Assembly (NCBI RefSeq): GCF_900129755.1
Contig: NZ_FQWT01000002.1
Coordinates: 558,001 to 622,000 of the forward strand
Length of the DNA: 64,000 nt
Reading direction: 5' to 3'
Source: Chryseobacterium oranimense
GTDB taxonomy: Bacteria > Bacteroidota > Bacteroidia > Flavobacteriales > Weeksellaceae
Positions 24,850 through 34,077 of this stretch are shown here, one piece after another; positions within the stretch are counted from its first letter, which is position 1; every line of letters starts with the position of its first letter. A program made the position numbers and the translations under genes. Below the pieces are notes generated by a model, which did no database searches, was not told the DNA's origin, and saw only the letters and a program-made list of their open reading frames with translations.

Positions 24850-27800
24850 TTATGATGTTGGAATTCCCAGATACTTTAAATAGACATCCAGTATCTTTTT
24901 ATCAAAAACCGGCTCCTCAATACCTGATCCGTCCAGAAACTGAATGACATTCGAACAGTCCCAGACATAAGTATTCTGATAAAGCTCCACCGTGGAAAGT
25001 CCTTCATGCATATTATCCTTAAACAAACTTGTTAATGGATAAAGACGATTTTTACTATCATCTTCCCACTGTTTCCTCCACTCTTTGTAAGGAAGTCCCT
25101 CAAGAGTAAGCGGGTAATATTTCTTCAGGAGCATAAAGAAATCTTCAAGGGTAAGATTGGTTTCCGGTCTTGCGATCAGATTAAACTTTTTACCGATCGC
25201 CTCTTTATTTTTTGTGATATGAGCCATTGCTTTGGTCATATAGTCTACCGTAATCAATCCTTCTCTCAATTCAGTAAGCAAGGGATAAGATTTAAATTCA
25301 ACACAGTTTTTTACAAGTCCAGACCACCATTGGTAAGGAGCGCTGGCCCCTGTCCGGCTGTGACACATGGCATAGCCAAGACGATAAGTAATTAACGGAA
25401 GTCCTTGTTTAGCGGCAAGATCAGCCACCGCTTCCATGACCCATTTACTTCTTACATACCCGATATCCTTGCTTACAGACATCAGATTCTGGGCAATATC
25501 ATCACTTTCCAGCATTACTTTTTTCCCAGTGAAAATATGCCCCCAACTGTAAACAGAAATAGTAGATAACAGGGCCAGACATTTGGTTTTCACGGCACCT
25601 GCAAGCTTTATAATTTCCCTTAATCCTTCCACATTAGGTGCTTTCATATAAGAATAAGGTTCTATAAAATTAACAGAACTGCCGGAGTGATAAATAAGAT
25701 CCAGCATCCCCGCAATATTTTTGAACCTTTCTTCAGAAAGACCTAATAACGGAAGAGACAGATCTCCTATTACCGGGATAATTCTAGGCTTCTGTTCTTC
25801 TTTTCTGTCAATATGATATTGTTTATAGCACCGGTCTATTTTATCTATCGCATGAAATTCATCCTGGGCCCTTACGAGACAGTAAATATCAGCTGATGTA
25901 GTATCTAAAAGTTCCTGGAGCAAATGGATTCCGACAAATCCGGTAACTCCGGTCAGAAATATTTTTTTAGGATTTTCCAGCTGTTCAGGATCAAAACCTC
26001 CTGCAAAAACGGTCCCCGGGGCCAGGTAAACATCCTGCTGAAGGGCTACATATGGCTCTACATCTTCCTCAGGAACTGCACTTTGAGCCTCTTTCGTTCT
26101 GGATATCAGCTCATTGGAAAGCTCTTTAAGAACCGGAAACTGGTAAATATCCCGCATATAAACTTTGGTTTCCAATCTGGAATTCAAGGCAGTGGCCACT
26201 ATGGCAACAAGCAGAGAATTTCCACCTATATCAAAGAAATTATCGGTAATATTAATGACGGGACGCTCCAGCTCTTCAGCCCAGATATCTGCTATAATCC
26301 TTTCAGTTTCGTTGGTAGGAGGTTCTGTAGAAATAAGTTCTCTTGCCTCTTTATCTGCAAGTTCCTTTAGCAAATGGGTGTCAGTTTTTCCATTAGGAGT
26401 AAGGGGTATTTTATCAATAGTTATGATCTGGGCGGGAATCATATAGCCCGGAAGCTCTTCTTTCAGTTGTTGTCTTACCCATGCAGCATCTGCTTTTTCT
26501 TCAGATTTCAGTAAGATAAAGGCTACAATATATTTATTGCTTCCATGATCTTTTGTAATGACAGCAGCTTCCTGTATTCCTTCCAACCGGGTAAGGCTGC
26601 GTTCAATTTCTCCCAATTCCACCCGGAAACCTCTAATTTTCACCTGATTGTCTATTCTCCCTAAAAATTCAATATCTCCATCAGGTTTCCAGCGGGCAAG
26701 ATCGCCGGTGCGGTACAGTCTTTCATTTCCTCTGAATGGATTTTCAACAAATTTCGAAGCGGTAAGCTTTTCATTGTTAAGATAACCTTTAGCCAGAAGC
26801 GTTCCTCCTATATATAATTCTCCCACGGCTCCTACGGGCAATAATTCTCTGTCTTCTCCTAAAATGTACGCCTGCGCATTGGCTATTGGCTTCCCTATTG
26901 AAGAAATGTATTGTCCATTTATATCTTTAACTTTTCTGAAAGTAGCATAGACCGTACATTCGGTAGGACCGTAGTAATCAATCAATTCATAGCTCAATTC
27001 GCTGGTAAGCACAGGCTTGAGCTTTTCTCCTCCTGTAAAAAGGTACTTAAGATCTATATTATTATATTTCCGGGTTTCTTCAACAACAGCCGGTACAAGA
27101 ACCGAAGGTGCAAACCCATGGGTAATTCTGTTCTTTTGATAAAATTTAACAAGCGCTGATGCTTCCACCCTGTCTTCGTTGTCAGCTATAAAGATAACAG
27201 CACCGGAAGTAAGTGCTGACCAGGTTTCCCATACGGAAATATCAAATGCAAGCCCGGCAACAAGGGTAAGCCGCGAGGTGTGATCAACATGAAAATACTG
27301 GTTGTGCCAGACCGCCAGGTGCTGGATGCTATGGTGGGAAATCATAACACCTTTAGGATTTCCTGTTGATCCGGAGGTGTAAATGGTATATGCCAACGCC
27401 TCCTGATGTAAAGTAATATCAGGCAGTTCAGTTGGTAAATAGTCCAGGCTTTCCTGATGGTCCAGGTAAAATATTTCAGTCCCCTCCGTTAATAAATTTC
27501 CATGGGCAGTATCGGTAATAATAATTTCTGCTGAAGTGTCTGCCAGGATGTATTCTACCCGTTTTACCGGATAAACAGGATCTACAGGAACATAAGCGGC
27601 CCCGGTTTTCAAAATTCCAAGGATGGCAATAAGCCATTCCAATGAACGGTCCAGCCATACCGGGACAAATATTCCTTCTTTTATTCCTTTTTCCAACAGG
27701 ATATTTGCCAGTTGATTGCTTTTCTGATCAAGCTCCCGATAACTTATTTGTTTTTCCTGATAAACAGCAGCAATATTTTCCGGGTGAAGTAACACCTGTT

Positions 27801-28011
27801 TTTTGAAAAGAGAAACCAGTGTTTCTTCCTTGGGATAATCCCAATTTGTTTCATTAAAACTATTAAGAAGTTTTTCTCTGTCTTCAGTAGACAAAAGAAC
27901 AGGTACACTAGCAGGCTGCCCCGCCGGTGATGGTATTGTATTCGGCATATTAGTTTGTTTTGGTGGTGATAATAGGGTCAAATGATCTGCATTAAGCAGC
28001 CTTCCAGACAT
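24850..28011 (-). CDS. Stand-alone NRPS module: adenylation, carrier, thioester reductase
   Basis: 1053 residues; MPNTI at 27948 is a possible alternative start. Adenylation domain ~45-555: ISYRELDQKSNQLA (A1), YTIYTSGSTGNPKG (A3), FDISVWE (A4), YYGPTECT (A5), YRTGDLARW (A7), GRIDNQVKIRGFRVELGE (A8), and PLTPNGK with Lys541 (A10). Carrier domain ~565-640: DNFFDIGGNSL with the phosphopantetheine Ser599. Reductase domain ~680-1053: LTGVTGFVGIHLLQEL (NAD(P)-binding), catalytic Thr in LLSTIS, and YVRSK (Tyr852, Lys856). There is no condensation domain, so the likely reaction is activation of one amino or carboxylic acid and reductive release as aldehyde or alcohol. No phosphopantetheinyl transferase or tailoring gene is adjacent. 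A good promoter precedes it. Confidence 0.9.
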   Translation of the reverse strand: MSGRLLNADHLTLLSPPKQTNMPNTIPSPAGQPASVPVLLSTEDREKLLNSFNETNWDYPKEETLVSLFKKQVLLHPENIAAVYQEKQISYRELDQKSNQLANILLEKGIKEGIFVPVWLDRSLEWLIAILGILKTGAAYVPVDPVYPVKRVEYILADTSAEIIITDTAHGNLLTEGTEIFYLDHQESLDYLPTELPDITLHQEALAYTIYTSGSTGNPKGVMISHHSIQHLAVWHNQYFHVDHTSRLTLVAGLAFDISVWETWSALTSGAVIFIADNEDRVEASALVKFYQKNRITHGFAPSVLVPAVVEETRKYNNIDLKYLFTGGEKLKPVLTSELSYELIDYYGPTECTVYATFRKVKDINGQYISSIGKPIANAQAYILGEDRELLPVGAVGELYIGGTLLAKGYLNNEKLTASKFVENPFRGNERLYRTGDLARWKPDGDIEFLGRIDNQVKIRGFRVELGEIERSLTRLEGIQEAAVITKDHGSNKYIVAFILLKSEEKADAAWVRQQLKEELPGYMIPAQIITIDKIPLTPNGKTDTHLLKELADKEARELISTEPPTNETERIIADIWAEELERPVINITDNFFDIGGNSLLVAIVATALNSRLETKVYMRDIYQFPVLKELSNELISRTKEAQSAVPEEDVEPYVALQQDVYLAPGTVFAGGFDPEQLENPKKIFLTGVTGFVGIHLLQELLDTTSADIYCLVRAQDEFHAIDKIDRCYKQYHIDRKEEQKPRIIPVIGDLSLPLLGLSEERFKNIAGMLDLIYHSGSSVNFIEPYSYMKAPNVEGLREIIKLAGAVKTKCLALLSTISVYSWGHIFTGKKVMLESDDIAQNLMSVSKDIGYVRSKWVMEAVADLAAKQGLPLITYRLGYAMCHSRTGASAPYQWWSGLVKNCVEFKSYPLLTELREGLITVDYMTKAMAHITKNKEAIGKKFNLIARPETNLTLEDFFMLLKKYYPLTLEGLPYKEWRKQWEDDSKNRLYPLTSLFKDNMHEGLSTVELYQNTYVWDCSNVIQFLDGSGIEEPVFDKKILDVYLKYLGIPTS

Positions 28012-28311
28012 ATTAATATATCTAGTACAGATTAAATAGCTAGAATACTGTAGCTTCTATACTATTCTCATTCAAAAATTTAAATGATTAAGTCGTGTTA
28101 ATGAATTTCTCTTTCATAATGCAATATTTTTAAAAATTTGGTAATCAAATTTAACATAATATTTAGTATGAGCAAGAATTTATCAGAAAACAATAGGTAG
28201 CATTATTTAAAGAAAATAACAAGAGAACATTCTCATAATTTTGAAAATGACAGGAAATATCAAATAAATTAGAATCCTTTTCCGGAATTAGACTATTCCG
28301 GAATTTTAGCA
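28012..28311. other. Intergenic region with NRPS promoter and comM 3' hairpin
   Basis: This 300-bp A+T-rich gap has the NRPS promoter described above and, at 28280-28303, a perfect nine-base inverted repeat TTCCGGAAT / ATTCCGGAA with a six-base loop, 9 bp beyond the comM stop. The hairpin lacks a U-tract in the comM direction, so it may act as a 3' stabiliser more than a terminator. I see nothing else. Confidence 0.55.
28146..28175 (-). promoter_or_regulatory. Promoter of the NRPS gene
   Basis: On the minus strand, TTG (28175-28173), 19 bp, and TAAATTTG (28153-28146) match the Bacteroidota sigma-ABfr consensus exactly. Transcription would start near 28140 and leave a leader of about 130 nt. 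Confidence 0.65.
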
Positions 28312-29847
28312 TTATACATTCCAGAACTCCCGATCCAGGCTTCTGTATTGTATAGCTTCTGAGATATGATGAGACAATATATTTTCTGCCCCCTCCAGAT
28401 CAGCTGCTGTTCTGGCTACTTTCAGGATACGGTCGTAAGCTCTGGCAGAAAGATTCAGTTTTTCCATAGCCAGTTTAATAAGCTGCAGCGAGGCTTCGTC
28501 TAAACTGCAAAAGGCTTCAATTTCTTTAGGACCTATCTGCGCGTTATAACTGATATTAAGATCTTTATACCGTTCATTCTGAATGCTGCGTGCTTTCAGG
28601 ACACGTTGTCTTATATCTGCACTTTTTTCTCCTTTTCTTTTTTCTGCCAACTGTTCAAATTCCACTTTCTGTACTTCAATATGGATATCAATCCTGTCTA
28701 ATAAAGGCCCGGAAAGCTTGTTCATATACCGCTGCATTTCGTAAACGGATGAGGTATTTCCCGGATCATCAGGAAAAAACCCACTGGGACTCGGATTCAT
28801 AGAAGCAACCAACATAAAGCTTGCAGGATAGTTTACGGTAAATCTGGCCCTGGAAATTGTTACTTCCCGGTCTTCGAGGGGCTGTCTCATCACTTCCAGG
28901 ACCGTTCTTTTAAACTCCGGCATCTCATCCAGGAATAAAACCCCATTGTGAGCAAGCGAAATTTCTCCAGGCTGGGGATAGCTTCCTCCTCCTACCAATG
29001 CAACATCTGAAATAGTGTGATGCGGGGAACGGAAGGGACGGACGGTCATCAGAGAGGTTTCAGCACCCATTTTACCGGCAACGGAATGTATTTTTGTTGT
29101 TTCCAGGGCTTCTTTTAACGTTAAAGGAGGAAGAATACCCGGCACTCTTTTGGCAAGCATGGTTTTTCCGCTTCCGGGAGGACCGATCAGAATGATATTG
29201 TGACCGCCGGCAGCTGCAATTTCCATCGCCCGCTTAGCTGTTTCCTGGCCTTTAACTTCGGAGAAATCAAACGGAAAATCATTCATTTTTTCCTGAAACT
29301 CCTTTCGGGTGTCCAGTGTAACTTTTTCGAGAGGTTTTCCTTCATTAAAAAAATCAATGACCTCTTTAATGTTTCCTGCGCCGTAAACTTCCAGATTGTC
29401 CACAATTGCTGCTTCCCGTGTATTTTGCATAGGGAGTATTATTCCTTTGAAACCTTCTTCCCGCGCCTGAATCGCAATTGGAAGCACTCCTTTTATAGGT
29501 TGGAGGCTTCCGTCAAGGGAAAGCTCACCCATAATAATGTAATCATGAATATTTTCAGCATGGATCTGACCTGATGCGGCAAGAATGCCTACAGCAATGG
29601 AAAGATCATAAGCCGCTCCTTCCTTCCGGAGATCTGCAGGCGCCATGTTGATTGTAATTTTTTTACCCGGAATTTTGTATCCTACGTTCTTCAATGCAGC
29701 GGAGATTCTGTAACTGCTTTCTTTGATGGCATTATCGGGTAGGCCCACAAGGTGATACCCTACTCCACCGGTGTCTACATTGACTTCAATGGTAATGGTT
29801 TGCGCGGCAACCCCGTGGATTGCGCTGCCATAAATTTTAACTAACAT
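28312..29847 (-). CDS. comM: ComM/YifB-family Mg-chelatase-like AAA+ ATPase
   Basis: 511 residues. The N-terminal ChlI-like domain (VDTGGVGYHLVGLPDNA) is followed by the AAA+ core: GPPGSGKT (Walker A), NGVLFLDEMPEF (Walker B), and PLLDRIDIHIEV, then a C-terminal Mg-chelatase-type helical domain (LSARAYDRILKVARTAADL). ComM is a hexameric helicase that extends heteroduplex joints during natural transformation and recombination; family members are widespread also in species not known to be competent. Length and motif order are standard. Its neighbours give no further clue. Confidence 0.92.
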   Translation of the reverse strand: MLVKIYGSAIHGVAAQTITIEVNVDTGGVGYHLVGLPDNAIKESSYRISAALKNVGYKIPGKKITINMAPADLRKEGAAYDLSIAVGILAASGQIHAENIHDYIIMGELSLDGSLQPIKGVLPIAIQAREEGFKGIILPMQNTREAAIVDNLEVYGAGNIKEVIDFFNEGKPLEKVTLDTRKEFQEKMNDFPFDFSEVKGQETAKRAMEIAAAGGHNIILIGPPGSGKTMLAKRVPGILPPLTLKEALETTKIHSVAGKMGAETSLMTVRPFRSPHHTISDVALVGGGSYPQPGEISLAHNGVLFLDEMPEFKRTVLEVMRQPLEDREVTISRARFTVNYPASFMLVASMNPSPSGFFPDDPGNTSSVYEMQRYMNKLSGPLLDRIDIHIEVQKVEFEQLAEKRKGEKSADIRQRVLKARSIQNERYKDLNISYNAQIGPKEIEAFCSLDEASLQLIKLAMEKLNLSARAYDRILKVARTAADLEGAENILSHHISEAIQYRSLDREFWNV

Positions 29848-30030
29848 GATTGGTGTTTTTTGTAAAAATAAATAATATATTATTTTAAAAAATCACCTTT
29901 GTGCGGATAGTTTTCCTTTAGAAAATATATTTTGAAACAAATTATTCTTAAAAAAGACAAACCGGCACAGATTATCTCCATACCGGCTTACCATTGATTA
30001 AAAAAAACTAATTAAGGAATCTATATACCA

Positions 30031-30993
30031 TTATTTTTTGATGAATTTATTCTTATAGGATTTTCCTTCTGAATCTTTGGAAAGAATAATATAATTTCCG
30101 GGTACAAGCCTGCTTACGTCAATGGCTTCATTAAACCGGTGATCTTTCTTCTGCAGGACTACTTTACCTGACATATCCAGAATAGAAATCTCTTTGTACA
30201 TCTTATCAGATTCTTTTCCGATGTAAAGGAACTGCGCTGTAGGATTCGGGTATACTTTCAGGCTATTTTCTTTTCGTTTTACTTCGTCAGTTCCTAGGCT
30301 GCAGAATTCCCAACTTCCGAAATTGACTTTTACAAAGTTTCCGGTTCCTAAAAACTCACACTGATCCGGGCAATATTCCGTACATGCATAAAATCCGTAT
30401 TCTCCCGATTCCGTTGCCACATAACTATCTCCCGTTACCCCATTGATGACGCAGGGATCTCCCGGCGAAGGCGGCGGGCTGCTGGGAATGCATCTGTACC
30501 AGACATGGGTTCCGTACAGATCAGGGAAAGCATCATCGAATTTTACGGATGCACCTGTACATACATTAAGCTCTCCTGCTCCTACCACCTCAAAGGTTCC
30601 GGGAGCCATCGTGCTGATCATTGCAGGAAGCGCATAAGCAAAGCCATCTGCCATTATTGCAGGGCTTTCCGCAGTACAGTCGCCCTGTGTAACCGCTACT
30701 TTAAAATAATAAAGCTGGTCATCATTTCCATTAATGGTAAGGGTTTGTGAGGTTGCCCCGGGAATTGCAGTCCAGGGATTGTTATTGGGTGTTTGCCAGG
30801 TCCATTCTTGTTTGTACCACTGGTAAGTTCCGAATGCCTGCGTCGAAAGTACTTCTGTTTCGGTGTTGCAGAACAGAACTTTATCAGGGTATTTCAGGCC
30901 CAGCCTCGGACTTGTAATGGTGGGGTTGCACTGTGCTTTCATATTCATTAAGGCCATGAAAAGGAAAGCCAAAAAAATCAGTTTTGGTTTCAT
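30031..30993 (-). CDS. T9SS-secreted protein with type A sorting domain
   Basis: 320 residues with a signal peptide (FLAFLFMALMNMKAQ). The mature part has two Ig/PKD-like segments, each opened by a short disulfide-bearing pair (VLFCNTETEVL, GELNVCTGASVKFD) and a 'QWYKQ' or 'VWYRC' strand, and Pro-rich Cys pairs (PPPSPGDPC, CPDQCEF). The C-terminus (LKVYPNPTAQFLYIG ... YKNKFIKK) is a type A sorting domain. It is the third gene of the sigma-factor operon (37 bp after the stop of the 463-residue protein), so it is a likely output of that sigma factor. Confidence 0.82.
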   Translation of the reverse strand: MKPKLIFLAFLFMALMNMKAQCNPTITSPRLGLKYPDKVLFCNTETEVLSTQAFGTYQWYKQEWTWQTPNNNPWTAIPGATSQTLTINGNDDQLYYFKVAVTQGDCTAESPAIMADGFAYALPAMISTMAPGTFEVVGAGELNVCTGASVKFDDAFPDLYGTHVWYRCIPSSPPPSPGDPCVINGVTGDSYVATESGEYGFYACTEYCPDQCEFLGTGNFVKVNFGSWEFCSLGTDEVKRKENSLKVYPNPTAQFLYIGKESDKMYKEISILDMSGKVVLQKKDHRFNEAIDVSRLVPGNYIILSKDSEGKSYKNKFIKK

Positions 30994-31030
30994 ATGTTAA
31001 ATATTTAATGGTTTGATATATTTAGAGGCA

Positions 31031-32422
31031 TCAGTCTAATAAAAGCCTGATCCCGAATTTCATATTGAAGTTTAAAGGTTTTTCTTTATAAATGGTATTA
31101 AGCTGGCTGTCATTCTTGAAATGGTAACCAATTCCGGGCTCTGCATATATTCCGATCTTATCGATAATCTTCACCTGCAATCCTACCGCTGAATTCACGG
31201 AAACCTGTACGGGTTTAGTATCAAGCTTCTCTTCCTGTGTATCCTGCACTTCATCGTCAACGATATACTGGGTTTTAAGCTTTCCTGCGACTGCTTTTTC
31301 AGCAAGCACACCTCCGGTAACATATCCTGTAAAACGCCCTTTCTGAATCACATTATAATTGACCTGCACAGGAATACCTATATAATGAACGCTCTGATCA
31401 CCTTTTATGTAATTTGAATTGCTTCCTGAGTGAAGTTCTGAGGTAAGTTTTGTATAATTCACCCCTGTTCCTATCCCCCATCTTTTTCCAAGGTTGTAAT
31501 ATACAGATACTCCAAATGTAACGGGAACCTTATGCCTTATCCTGGCTTCCACTTCTTTACTTTGATTAGCCAAAAGCACTTCTGTAAGCGGATCAGGGTC
31601 TGTCCCGGAAATCCACATATCGCTAAAAGTCATAGGCGCTCCGCTGATGGAAGTGTAGCCCGGAAATTTTTGTTCGGAAGAATTGGAGGAAACATTGCCT
31701 GTAAGCATGCTCAGCATCCATTTCCTTGATTTACGGCCAGAAATTTTAGGCTTATCATTAGCGGCAAACTTTTCCGGAAACTTCTCATTATTATTAAAAT
31801 TCTCTCCCGCATTTTGTTCATTCAGCACCGGATTTTCATTGATTGGAGAAATGCCAGAAACAGGAGGTTCTTTTTTAGTTAAAAGGTTTACTTCGCTTTC
31901 TCTTTCTCCGTGTCCCGGAATTGTTGTAGGACTATCTGTTATTTTTTTGCCCAATACATGATCTAAAATGTTATGAACACTCATCTTTCCTGCCGGCTGA
32001 TCTCCCTGGCTGCTATACTTATCACCTGATACAGTATTGATTGGATCGTCTGTATCTGTTTTTACCTGCTTTTCGTGTTTTGTATCGTTTTGCTTAAAAC
32101 TATCTGCGTTTTCAACATTTTTTGATATTTGAGGTCCTGTTTTATCTGCATTCATTTCCAGCAGGAATTTTCCTGTAAAGAACAACATGGCAATAGCTGC
32201 TGCCATTCCGCCAATACGGTACAGCAATGTATTTGTTTTAACGGGAGGAATTGTTTTGTCTTCTTTTTTGTCATCATTTTGCAACATCAAACCTCCGGCA
32301 ATTCCTTTGTCTTCTTCTCCGGAAAAAAGTTCGTCTTTAATATCATCCCACAGCCCATCCGGAACATCCTCTTCGTGGTCTTCCATTTTCCTGTGCAGGT
32401 CATTCAGCCACTGATTATTCAT
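31031..32422 (-). CDS. Putative anti-sigma/outer-membrane barrel fusion protein
   Basis: 463 residues. The N-terminal ~60 residues are acidic and cytosolic in character (HRKMEDHEEDVPDGLWDDI). One membrane helix follows at about 65-88 (YRIGGMAAAIAMLFFTGKFLL), then a long Lys/Asn/Pro-rich linker without structure, and from ~295 an OmpA/PorT-like beta barrel (VTFGVSVYYNLGKRWGIGTG, HYIGIPVQVNYNV, FNMKFGIRLLLD). The layout would place the N-terminus in the cytosol and the barrel in the outer membrane. The start codon overlaps the sigma-factor stop by eight bases. The N-terminal part is a good candidate for binding that sigma factor, by analogy with anti-sigma/ECF pairs; this is inference. Confidence 0.78.
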   Translation of the reverse strand: MNNQWLNDLHRKMEDHEEDVPDGLWDDIKDELFSGEEDKGIAGGLMLQNDDKKEDKTIPPVKTNTLLYRIGGMAAAIAMLFFTGKFLLEMNADKTGPQISKNVENADSFKQNDTKHEKQVKTDTDDPINTVSGDKYSSQGDQPAGKMSVHNILDHVLGKKITDSPTTIPGHGERESEVNLLTKKEPPVSGISPINENPVLNEQNAGENFNNNEKFPEKFAANDKPKISGRKSRKWMLSMLTGNVSSNSSEQKFPGYTSISGAPMTFSDMWISGTDPDPLTEVLLANQSKEVEARIRHKVPVTFGVSVYYNLGKRWGIGTGVNYTKLTSELHSGSNSNYIKGDQSVHYIGIPVQVNYNVIQKGRFTGYVTGGVLAEKAVAGKLKTQYIVDDEVQDTQEEKLDTKPVQVSVNSAVGLQVKIIDKIGIYAEPGIGYHFKNDSQLNTIYKEKPLNFNMKFGIRLLLD

Positions 32423-32981
32423 ATTGTGCTTTTTTTGACATTTTAAATTCTTTAATTTTCTGGACCAGCAGCCCTTTTGCCCTATGAAACTGGGAAGCAG
32501 AAGAGTTTTCTGCTATTCCTAAAAGTCCGGCAATTTCTTTATGGCTTTTTTTCTCAAATACAAACAGGTTAAAAACAGTTCTGTACCCATCCGGAAGCGA
32601 CCGGATCATTTTCATAATAGCTGCCTGAGGAATTTCCTCAAGATCGGGTTCTTCATCATTGGGAATATCAGGATATTCCGCGAAATCATCGGTTGTTGTA
32701 ATGCCGGAATGCTGTCTTATATGCTTTAAAGCTTCGTTCACGGTAATGCGGATCATCCATGCCTTCAATGAACCATTGCCTCTGTATTCAAATGTTTCTA
32801 TTGAGCGAAACATCTTAATAAAGCTGTTCTGGAGAACATCATGAACATCATCTTTTCCTGAAAGATAACGGGAACAGACTCCGGCAAGGTTTCCGGAATA
32901 GTTTCCGAAAAGTTCTTTCCAGGCAGCTTCTTCCTTCGTGAGAAGGCGTCTTATCAAAATCTGCTCCTTGTTTTCTTCCAT
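32415..32981 (-). CDS. ECF-type RNA polymerase sigma factor
   Basis: 188 residues. Region 2 is seen as DDVHDVLQNSFIKMFRSIETFEYRG with the typical WMIRITVNEAL, and region 4 as LPDGYRTVFNLFVFEKKSHKEIA with the helix-turn-helix IAENSSASQFHRAKG. No extra domains, so it belongs to the small ECF group common in Bacteroidota. It is the first gene of the operon with the membrane-spanning barrel protein (8-bp overlap) and the T9SS protein. A good promoter lies 45 bp upstream. Expected: envelope-stress or surface signal control of a small regulon that could include itself. Confidence 0.9.
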   Translation of the reverse strand: MEENKEQILIRRLLTKEEAAWKELFGNYSGNLAGVCSRYLSGKDDVHDVLQNSFIKMFRSIETFEYRGNGSLKAWMIRITVNEALKHIRQHSGITTTDDFAEYPDIPNDEEPDLEEIPQAAIMKMIRSLPDGYRTVFNLFVFEKKSHKEIAGLLGIAENSSASQFHRAKGLLVQKIKEFKMSKKAQYE

Positions 32982-33025
32982 GTATGATTGAGGTCCGGGT
33001 TTTGATACCGATTAAAATTTTAAAG

Positions 33026-33055
33026 CAAAAATAGACTGCATCCGGCAAACCACAA
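33026..33055 (-). promoter_or_regulatory. Promoter of the sigma-factor operon
   Basis: On the minus strand TTG (33055-33053), 19 bp, then TATTTTTG (33033-33026) match the Bacteroidota consensus in both boxes. The leader would be about 40 nt. Confidence 0.65.
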
Positions 33056-33079
33056 TCTATTGTCTATATTTTATGAATA

Positions 33080-33661
33080 TTAATTCGTTTTTATGCAGTA
33101 TGGAAAATTATAGTAAATAGGCTCAAAAGGGTTAAGTGCCGTTCCATTTACGGTAATTTTTTCTGCTGCCAGAGCAAATCTCAAGGTGTAATCCAATCCG
33201 GAAAAGTAACCTTTCTGTTTTGCTGCCAATGTTACAACTGTTTTTTTATTGACTCCATCTACGGGAATCTGAAGTTCAAGATCTTTGGGTGCAAAAGTGA
33301 GTTCTACCCAATTTTTATCCGCATTTACTGCAGCGTTATAGTTGAGGTTATATTTCACTTTTCCCATTGCTGCTAAGGCATTCTGCACTTTTACAGGATC
33401 TTTTACTACTGCCGTTACAATTTCTTTCAAGGGAAACTCAGGAAATGTCAATGTATCTTTTTTTATTTTAAAGTCAACAATCTTCTCTGCTTTGAGCTCT
33501 CCCTGTACCGTAATCAGCCTTCCTTTGTAATTGCCGTTAATATTTTCCAGCTTTACAGGTGGTACCTCTATCCTGTCCTCATTCATGCATGAGAACAGGG
33601 AAAAGAGGATTGAGATAACCAAAACGGCGGTAATCACTTTAAGTACTATTAAATTCTTCAT
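33080..33661 (-). CDS. DUF4840-like lipoprotein
   Basis: 193 residues with a lipoprotein signal (AVLVISILFSLFSC; lipobox LFSC). Mature start MNEDRIEVPP, then a beta-rich domain with VKLENINGNYKGRLIT and VVTLAAKQKGYFSGLDYTL, which I associate with DUF4840, a family of Bacteroidota lipoproteins of unknown function. Single gene; its promoter is not obvious. The ECF operon starts about 100 bp further left in the same direction. Confidence 0.75.
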   Translation of the reverse strand: MKNLIVLKVITAVLVISILFSLFSCMNEDRIEVPPVKLENINGNYKGRLITVQGELKAEKIVDFKIKKDTLTFPEFPLKEIVTAVVKDPVKVQNALAAMGKVKYNLNYNAAVNADKNWVELTFAPKDLELQIPVDGVNKKTVVTLAAKQKGYFSGLDYTLRFALAAEKITVNGTALNPFEPIYYNFPYCIKTN

Positions 33662-34025
33662 TTCATTATTTTTTTAACATTAAACATTAATTATATTGAG
33701 TACTCATTTATAAAATCCGGTTTTTGGGAAATCTTGCGTGGAATTTTGAAAAAAGGGGAATTATTTTTGCAATTCGTTGATTTACTGTGGATAAAATTTG
33801 CAACCAATTTCTTTTCTTTTAGAAAAATTTAAGTGGGCCCCATCTATCTTGCAATAACTAAGCATTTAGTTTACTAGGAATCAAAAACTATAATGTAATA
33901 ATAAACAGGAAAGTTTACCCTTAAGAAAAAATAGCAAACGAAAATTGATCAATAACAACGAACTTCCTGAAAATCAAAACAAAAAGTCGTAAATTTATTA
34001 TGTAAAAAACAGTGTTTTCCCCCTT
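33662..34025. other. Divergent intergenic region, no gene seen
   Basis: This stretch between the DUF4840 gene and the four-gene signalling unit contains A+T-rich DNA with no convincing reading frame. A minus-strand frame at 33921-34157 overlaps the promoter and the start of the lipoprotein gene and is not credible. The rightward promoter at 34026-34054 follows directly. Confidence 0.5.
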
Positions 34026-34054
34026 TTGCAGAGTTGAGCAGTTACCTAATTTTG
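34026..34054 (+). promoter_or_regulatory. Promoter of the signalling operon
   Basis: TTG at 34026-34028, 18 bp, then TAATTTTG at 34047-34054 match the Bacteroidota promoter consensus. Transcription would start near 34061, about 17 nt before the ATG at 34078. This site also rules out the longer reading that begins at 34012. Confidence 0.7.
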
Positions 34055-34077
34055 TTATAAAACTAAAACCCATAAAA

